A stretch of 64,000 nt of DNA. It comes from Pseudoscleropodium purum (taxonomy: Eukaryota; Streptophyta; Bryopsida; Hypnales; Brachytheciaceae). The notes under the pieces were generated by a model. It had not been told where the DNA came from and searched no databases. It was given only the letters and a program-made list of their open reading frames with translations. Every line of letters begins with the position of its first letter. Within the stretch, counting starts at the first letter, position 1. Of this stretch, positions 62,201 to 64,000 are shown piece after piece. The stretch is from positions 4,402,001-4,466,000 of the forward strand of contig OZ017804.1 in NCBI GenBank assembly GCA_963969395.1, read 5' to 3'. The position numbers were made by a program, and so were the translations under genes.

Positions 62201-63811
62201 AGTGTCTAAAAAGTCTTGTGGGAAGCTTGAAATATTGTTCAAGTCCAAATAGCTGCACGTAAAAACTCCTACTGTAAATAACTTAGTTGGAATACAAAGA
62301 ATCTTGGGAGGAATCTATGACATGGATTAGTTGACTTGATACACATAATTTATTTTGCTCAAAACAATTGAAAAATAGCTCAATGATCATGATGTTATCA
62401 TGAAAAAAATGAATAGCTTACATTTCCACCAAAACACATCGTCATTTTGCTTAAGACAATTGAAAAGTAGCTTAGCAATCATGATGTTATCATGAAAGAA
62501 TTGAATAACTTACATTTCTTCTAGTTTTGGTAATCGTAATAGCCATTCTGGAAAAAATTGAAGTTTGTTACTGTGCATGGATCTATATACAAGTTAAAAA
62601 ACATGGGTTATTTTCATTCCATTTGAATAGATTAAAGCCATATAAAACAAATGTAATGTAGAATATTTGCATTGTCTAATGAATAAATAAAAACCCATCA
62701 TTTTTTTTGTGTATTTCATATGAGAACAACAATACAAGTAAATAGTAATATTAATTTGACTCTTACATCTTTTGAATTGTTGATATATTGGTATCTGAAA
62801 AGTCTTGTGGGAAGCTTGAAATTTTGTTGAAGTCCAAATAGCTACACATAAAAATTTACAAAGAAGTTGTTGGATATAAGTATTGCAAAATATAAAAGAT
62901 TGACTAACTGCATTCAACATTGACAAAAGAAAACAAATTAATCCGTCTTTTTTTTCTTTAACTTGATAAATGCAATGCAATTGTAGATGGATCGAGAAAG
63001 CTATAGTAGAGAACCTTCAAAAAGAGCTCTATTGATATTTCTATACTTACATGTCTTGAAGAGTTTCAAATCTAAGAAGTTCAATTGGAAACCTCATTAT
63101 GGAATTATTTTGCGCATATCTGCAAACAATGCCTAGGTGAGTGGCATAATTCAAAAGTACTTTCACCACAATTAGACAACACAAAATTTAATTTCGACAA
63201 ATGATCAACATGCTAAACTACACATCCAAATTTATCCTTACAAAATTCCAATATTCAATAATGAAAATATACCAAAACAACTTTGAGGTCAAATTAAATG
63301 ATGGCAAATGTAGTCCTCAACTCACATAGATTTGAGATTATTGCCATATAGATTGTTAAAAGAGATATTGGTTATGAAGTTGTTCGACAAATCAACAATC
63401 TCTATGAACCTCAAGTCAAGTTGAACCTCTCCTTGTAATTGGTTGTTGCTAACATTCCTGCAATTTCTCAATAAAACAGCTTAAATTCAATAAATACTGG
63501 AACATGAAAAGAAACTTTTGCAAAACTCAGTGTTAAGCTGGCAGTTGGACTGTGAACATTACTCACTTCAAACATTCATACTCAATTTCCAAAGAATAAT
63601 AGTTGAAAAAAACTTACAGATGTTGAAGATAAATGAAAGTCCCAGTACCCAAGCTTGTGAATGAGTTCCAGGACAAGTCTCTGCCAAAAAGTTACATAGC
63701 AATTACAACTAACGTAGAGCCTTGAATTACTTTTGGCAATGCATCTTCATGGTTGTGGTACATGGTCAAAATTGATGCAAAATCCAGAATCCCGAGCAAA
63801 ATCCCGAGCAT
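59287..63811 (-). CDS. leucine-rich-repeat receptor-like kinase
   Basis: Exons from the 5' side: 63714-63811 (tentative), 63618-63680, 63326-63457, 63051-63119, 62767-62841, 62514-62582, 62178-62252, 61928-61996, 61278-61543, 60926-61078, 60703-60821, 59979-60442, 59699-59849 and 59574-59287. Phases all close, giving about 696 residues. Ectodomain LRRs sit on 63-75-nt exons. A membrane helix follows at about 318-339 ([17 protein letters not shown]...). The kinase is complete: GRGGFG (387-392), Lys408, Glu425, HRDIKGEN (505-512), DFG (525-527) and APE (555-557), so it is an active RD Ser/Thr kinase type. It ends with a short acidic tail. The first exon has a hydrophobic start ([15 protein letters not shown]) and may be a signal peptide; otherwise the gene continues beyond the window. 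The ligand is unknown. Confidence 0.88.
61849..62841 (-). repeat. tandem duplication of two LRR exons and their introns
   Basis: The 75-nt plus 69-nt exon pair (62767-62841, 62514-62582) is repeated about 587 bp downstream in the gene (62178-62252, 61928-61996). Sequence is near-identical: YLDLN or YLDFN, then ISSFPQDF, and the partner [22 protein letters not shown]. The adjoining intron stretch ('ATCATGATGTTATCATGAAA') occurs three times (near 61900, 62390 and 62490). The middle one keeps a splice donor but no exon. Confidence 0.92.
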
Positions 63812-64000
63812 TGTCTGACCCTGAAGCCCTCCGATGATGAACAGATTGAAGTTCTTGTTTCTGTCTCGTTCCTGCTTGGATGAAAGTCATCCTAATTTTT
63901 GGTGATACTTTATTAAGTTCTTGTCTTATTCAATGGTTGGATTTGGTGTTCCTAGAATACAAATTTTTCTAAAATTACAAATGTGGATGTGTGTCAAGTG

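Noticed and set aside
1..64000. tRNA, rRNA or other structured RNA genes
   Set aside because: I searched by eye for tRNA T-loop and anticodon-arm signatures and for rRNA-like blocks and saw none that held together. A covariance-model scan would be needed to exclude small RNAs.

Overview
This window is nuclear DNA from a land plant. Introns have GT-AG borders. The genes belong to plant families: a GLUTAMINE DUMPER-like protein, a purple acid phosphatase, an F-box/PP2 protein, an NDR1/HIN1-like LEA_2 protein and an LRR receptor kinase. There are also a Ty1/Copia element and a PIF/Harbinger element. Long AT-rich, repeat-filled intergenic DNA separates GC-richer exons. I cannot name the species; the mix would fit a bryophyte, lycophyte or other non-angiosperm, but that is a guess.

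Layout. 1-12,000: gene-poor AT-rich DNA with relics of dispersed repeats. 12,003-13,765 (+): a two-exon GDU-like membrane protein. 14,179-20,182: a 6.0-kb PIF/Harbinger transposon with matching ends and a TAA duplication. It carries a decayed SANT/Myb-like ORF, a decayed DDE transposase on the opposite strand and a 0.8-kb foldback hairpin. 21,025-23,785 (+): a six-exon purple acid phosphatase. 23,786-27,331: intergenic, with a 67-bp tandem array. 27,332-29,143 (-): ribosomal protein eL15. 29,372-34,291: intergenic. 34,292-38,192 (-): a nine-exon SAP-domain nuclear protein resembling the plant CCCH-62 family, with an unusual Cys-rich tail. 39,830-40,775 (-): an F-box/phloem protein 2. 45,250-45,927 (-): an intronless LEA_2/NHL protein. 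47,217-52,157: a complete but inactivated Copia retrotransposon with near-identical LTRs and a perfect 5-bp target duplication. 52,163-59,286: AT-rich intergenic. 59,287-63,811 (-): a multi-exon LRR receptor-like kinase.

I joined exons by hand. In each multi-exon gene the intron phases close exactly, and the predicted proteins keep the expected motifs. The genes do not form a pathway: they are independent housekeeping (eL15), phosphate-scavenging (PAP), amino-acid-transport-regulating (GDU), ubiquitin-ligase (F-box), membrane/stress (NHL) and signalling (RLK) functions.

The most interesting points are: the foldback inverted repeat (a possible hairpin small-RNA source); a MITE family with a palindromic core, one copy of which sits in a repeat whose empty form is also in the window; the Cys-rich tail of the SAP protein; a tandem duplication of two LRR exons; an extra 102-codon ORF in the Copia leader; and an intron splitting the GDU gene between its two signature parts. 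I found no sign of a wholly new biological system.
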